The notes under the pieces are model-generated. The model was not told the DNA's origin, did no database searches, and worked only from the letters and a program-made list of their open reading frames with translations. The translations under genes and the position numbers were made by a program. From UBA5209 sp034002865 (GTDB lineage: Bacteria > Patescibacteriota > Dojkabacteria > SC72), in contig JAVEZR010000026.1 in assembly GCA_034002865.1 (NCBI GenBank), forward strand, positions 1-10,047: a DNA stretch of 10,047 bases. Direction: 5' to 3'. This document shows positions 7,931 to 10,047 of this stretch, in pieces. Each line of letters begins with the position of its first letter. Position 1 is the first letter of the stretch.

Positions 7931-10047
7931 TTATTTTAAATCTGAGAGCCTCTCTCCTATGGATAAATGAACATCCAATGGTACCTGAAGCTCTACTGTC
8001 GTTAACATAATGTCTTTAACATCTTTAGAGAACTCATCTATTATACCCTCCTTAACTTCCATCACTATCTCATCGTGTATTTGAAGAATGATAAAAGCAT
8101 CTTCTTTATGTCTCTCTTCTATATATTCCGCTATTCTCACCATTACAAATTTCATAATGTCTGCCTCACTACCCTGTATAGGCATATTTATAGCCTCTCT
8201 AGCTGCTGCTGCTCTTGCTCTTTGATTTCTAGATCTAATAGCTGCAATATTTCTAGTTGTTCCAAATATTGTTTGTACGTATCCTTTCTCAAATGCTTCA
8301 AACTCAATCTTTCTCATATACTCCTCTACCCCTTTATAGTTTCCAAAATATGCATTTATATACTTTGCTGCTAACTCTCTATCTATACCTAAAAGAGATG
8401 CTAAACCGAAAGGTGTTTGTCCAAATATCATTCCAAAGTTAACTGTTTTACCTAAGCTTCTCTCTTTATGAGTAATATCCACTATCTTTTTATCTAATAC
8501 TCTTGCTGCAGTTGCAGAGTGAATATCTAAACCATTAACAAAGTCTTGAATGAGTAATTTATCATTGGCAATATCTGCCATAATTCTAAGCTCCATTTGA
8601 GAGTAATCCATAGCAAGAAGCTTAAAGCCATTCCTTGCTACAAAACACTCTCTAACTCTTCTAGCCCACTCTCCATCTAATGGTAAGTTCTGCATATTAG
8701 GATTTACAGAGGAGAATCTACCAGAGGTAGTTCCAGTTTGCTTATAATCGGTATGTACAGAGTATTTCCCACTACTATCTGCATTGCTATTCTCATACAA
8801 AGGTTCAACATATGTACTCTGTATTTTAGTAATCTCTCTGTAGTAAAGAAGATGTTCAATTATTGGATGCAATCCTAACATACCTCTTAGTACCGACTCT
8901 TTTGTACTACTCTTTACCTGCTTTGGTAAGCTTAACTCTTTATACAGAACATCAGACAGCTGTTTAGGAGAGTTAATATTAAATTCATGACCAACAATAT
9001 CATAGATAATCTTACTCACTTTCTCTGTCTCATCTCTTAGCTCTCCTCGGAGTAATGAGAGCTTCTCCCAATCTAGCCCTACACCTCTTCTTTCCATACT
9101 AGAAAGGATAATAGAGGTTGGTATTTCAATTTTACTAAGTACATTTAGTAGTAAGTTTTCCTTTACAGCTAAATATCTTTTTATACTCTCTTTAGCATAT
9201 TCATACAGCTCTAAATTATTAATCTTCTCCATTTGTGCTACATACGTATCCTCTAAAACATCCATTACTAACTCACATTGGTAAGGTGATATTTTCTCTT
9301 CTAATATCTTAGTAGAGTAATCAAAAGCAATATCTTTCATCTTGCACTCTCTCTTCTCCGAATTAAGAACATGCTGTGTAAGCAACACATCGAAGAAAAG
9401 TGAATAGTTTATACTTAGATCAATATTATAAAGGCTAACTAACTCTTCGAAGTTATAGAAAAGGACCTTCTTGCCACTCAGTAAGGGTACTATATTAAAC
9501 ATTTTAGAGAGGAAGTACTTCTTCTCTTTCTCTTCATCAAGAGCTTGAACAAAAAGAAAAGGCTCTTGGTTGTACGATTCCTGCTCATTGATATATGCAA
9601 CCCTTATATCATCCGAACTCTTTACAACCCTCCCTATCTCCTCCTGCATATCCCATTTATACTCACTACTAGAAGCATTAAACATATCTAATTGAGAGTA
9701 GTCGGAGAGTATCTCTTCCTTCCCAAAAATATCATCTAATTTCTTTATTAGAGACTTAAATGCATATTTTTTGAATGTATGAGTTAGTAACTTTCTATCT
9801 AGATTCTTTAATACGCAATCTGTCATATGGATATCTATAGCTACATCCCTATCTATTGTTGCAAGCTCTTTACTAAACTCTGCTTGCTCTATTCCCTCTA
9901 CTAAAAGATTCTTAAACCTGCCCTCTACCTCATTTATATTCTTGTATATACCATCTAATGTCTCAAATCTCTTTAGCAGATCAAGTGCAGTTTTATCACC
10001 CACTCCTTTAACTCCAGGGATATTGTCCGAGCTATCCCCAACTATAG
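7931..10047 (-). CDS. polA: DNA polymerase I, 5'-truncated by the window edge
   Basis: Family A polymerase filling gaps in lagging-strand synthesis and repair. The frame runs off the right edge: the bases before the in-frame GTG at 10003 still encode GDSSDNIPGVKG, the helix-hairpin-helix of the 5' nuclease domain, so GTG is not the start and about 190 residues are missing. Counting from that GTG, the end of the 5' nuclease covers 1-60, a degenerate 3'-5' exonuclease-like domain about 95-270, and the polymerase 290-690. Motif A is MDYSQMELR with Asp466, the O helix is RSLGKTVNFGMIFG (515-528) with Arg515, Lys519 and Phe523, and motif C is QIHDEIV with Asp644. No DxE of exonuclease motif I or later exonuclease carboxylates can be seen, so proofreading is probably lost, as in Taq polymerase. 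The residue equivalent to E. coli Tyr766 is Phe527. It is followed by the winged-helix and ligase genes in one operon. Confidence 0.97.
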   Translation of the reverse strand, partial: IVGDSSDNIPGVKGVGDKTALDLLKRFETLDGIYKNINEVEGRFKNLLVEGIEQAEFSKELATIDRDVAIDIHMTDCVLKNLDRKLLTHTFKKYAFKSLIKKLDDIFGKEEILSDYSQLDMFNASSSEYKWDMQEEIGRVVKSSDDIRVAYINEQESYNQEPFLFVQALDEEKEKKYFLSKMFNIVPLLSGKKVLFYNFEELVSLYNIDLSINYSLFFDVLLTQHVLNSEKRECKMKDIAFDYSTKILEEKISPYQCELVMDVLEDTYVAQMEKINNLELYEYAKESIKRYLAVKENLLLNVLSKIEIPTSIILSSMERRGVGLDWEKLSLLRGELRDETEKVSKIIYDIVGHEFNINSPKQLSDVLYKELSLPKQVKSSTKESVLRGMLGLHPIIEHLLYYREITKIQSTYVEPLYENSNADSSGKYSVHTDYKQTGTTSGRFSSVNPNMQNLPLDGEWARRVRECFVARNGFKLLAMDYSQMELRIMADIANDKLLIQDFVNGLDIHSATAARVLDKKIVDITHKERSLGKTVNFGMIFGQTPFGLASLLGIDRELAAKYINAYFGNYKGVEEYMRKIEFEAFEKGYVQTIFGTTRNIAAIRSRNQRARAAAAREAINMPIQGSEADIMKFVMVRIAEYIEERHKEDAFIILQIHDEIVMEVKEGIIDEFSKDVKDIMLTTVELQVPLDVHLSIGERLSDLK

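Noticed and set aside
5681..8442. Plus-strand frames opposite the ligase, winged-helix and polA genes
   Set aside because: They are antisense to genes with clear motifs on the minus strand and have low-complexity Ser/Leu/Tyr-rich products typical of shadow frames.
10001..10003. GTG as the start codon of polA
   Set aside because: The frame continues upstream and encodes the conserved GDSSDNIPGVKG of the 5' nuclease domain up to the window edge.

Overview
This AT-rich window comes from a bacterium. All functional genes lie on the minus strand, so the transcription order runs from right to left: polA (5' end cut by the window) - small membrane-anchored winged-helix protein - ATP-dependent DNA ligase - rRNA promoter/leader - 16S rRNA - tRNA-Ile(GAU) - tRNA-Ala(UGC) - 23S rRNA (3' end cut by the window). 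The 23S gene is split by a group I intron carrying a LAGLIDADG homing endonuclease. A 23S intron with a homing endonuclease, a 16S 530 loop altered at positions targeted by 'universal' primers, and an archaeal-like ATP-dependent DNA ligase in a bacterium all fit a Candidate Phyla Radiation (Patescibacteria) genome. The phylum is an inference; I cannot place the 16S without a tree.

Left part (1-3463): 23S rRNA from its 5' end to about E. coli position 2490; the peptidyl-transferase loop after 2490 is off the left edge. The intron (578-1312, 735 nt) sits exactly after U1917. It shows a P1 with the expected U-G wobble, P3, P4, P5, P7 and P8, and a series of GNRA-capped hairpins at its 3' end. 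The endonuclease frame fills P6 and runs into P7 and P3, its stop codon lying in the P3 strand. Exon 1 is about 230 nt longer than E. coli, partly from an expansion in domain I and a smaller one near helix 68.

Middle (3464-5715): spacer, two tRNAs, a boxA-like element, a complete 16S gene of about 1552 nt, and a leader of about 300 nt. Two arms of a 31-32 nt imperfect inverted repeat flank the 16S gene 1.7 kb apart and should form the processing stalk. The leader shows, in order, a candidate promoter, a boxB-like hairpin, a boxA-like motif and a GU-rich boxC-like motif.

Right part (5716-10047): a compact DNA-metabolism operon. PolA (12 nt gap) winged-helix protein (1 nt gap) ligase would pair a gap-filling polymerase and a nick-sealing ligase with an unknown membrane-bound DNA-binding protein. 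PolA keeps its polymerase motifs but shows no proofreading exonuclease residues. No intrinsic terminator is visible between the ligase stop codon and the rRNA leader, so readthrough into rrn is possible.
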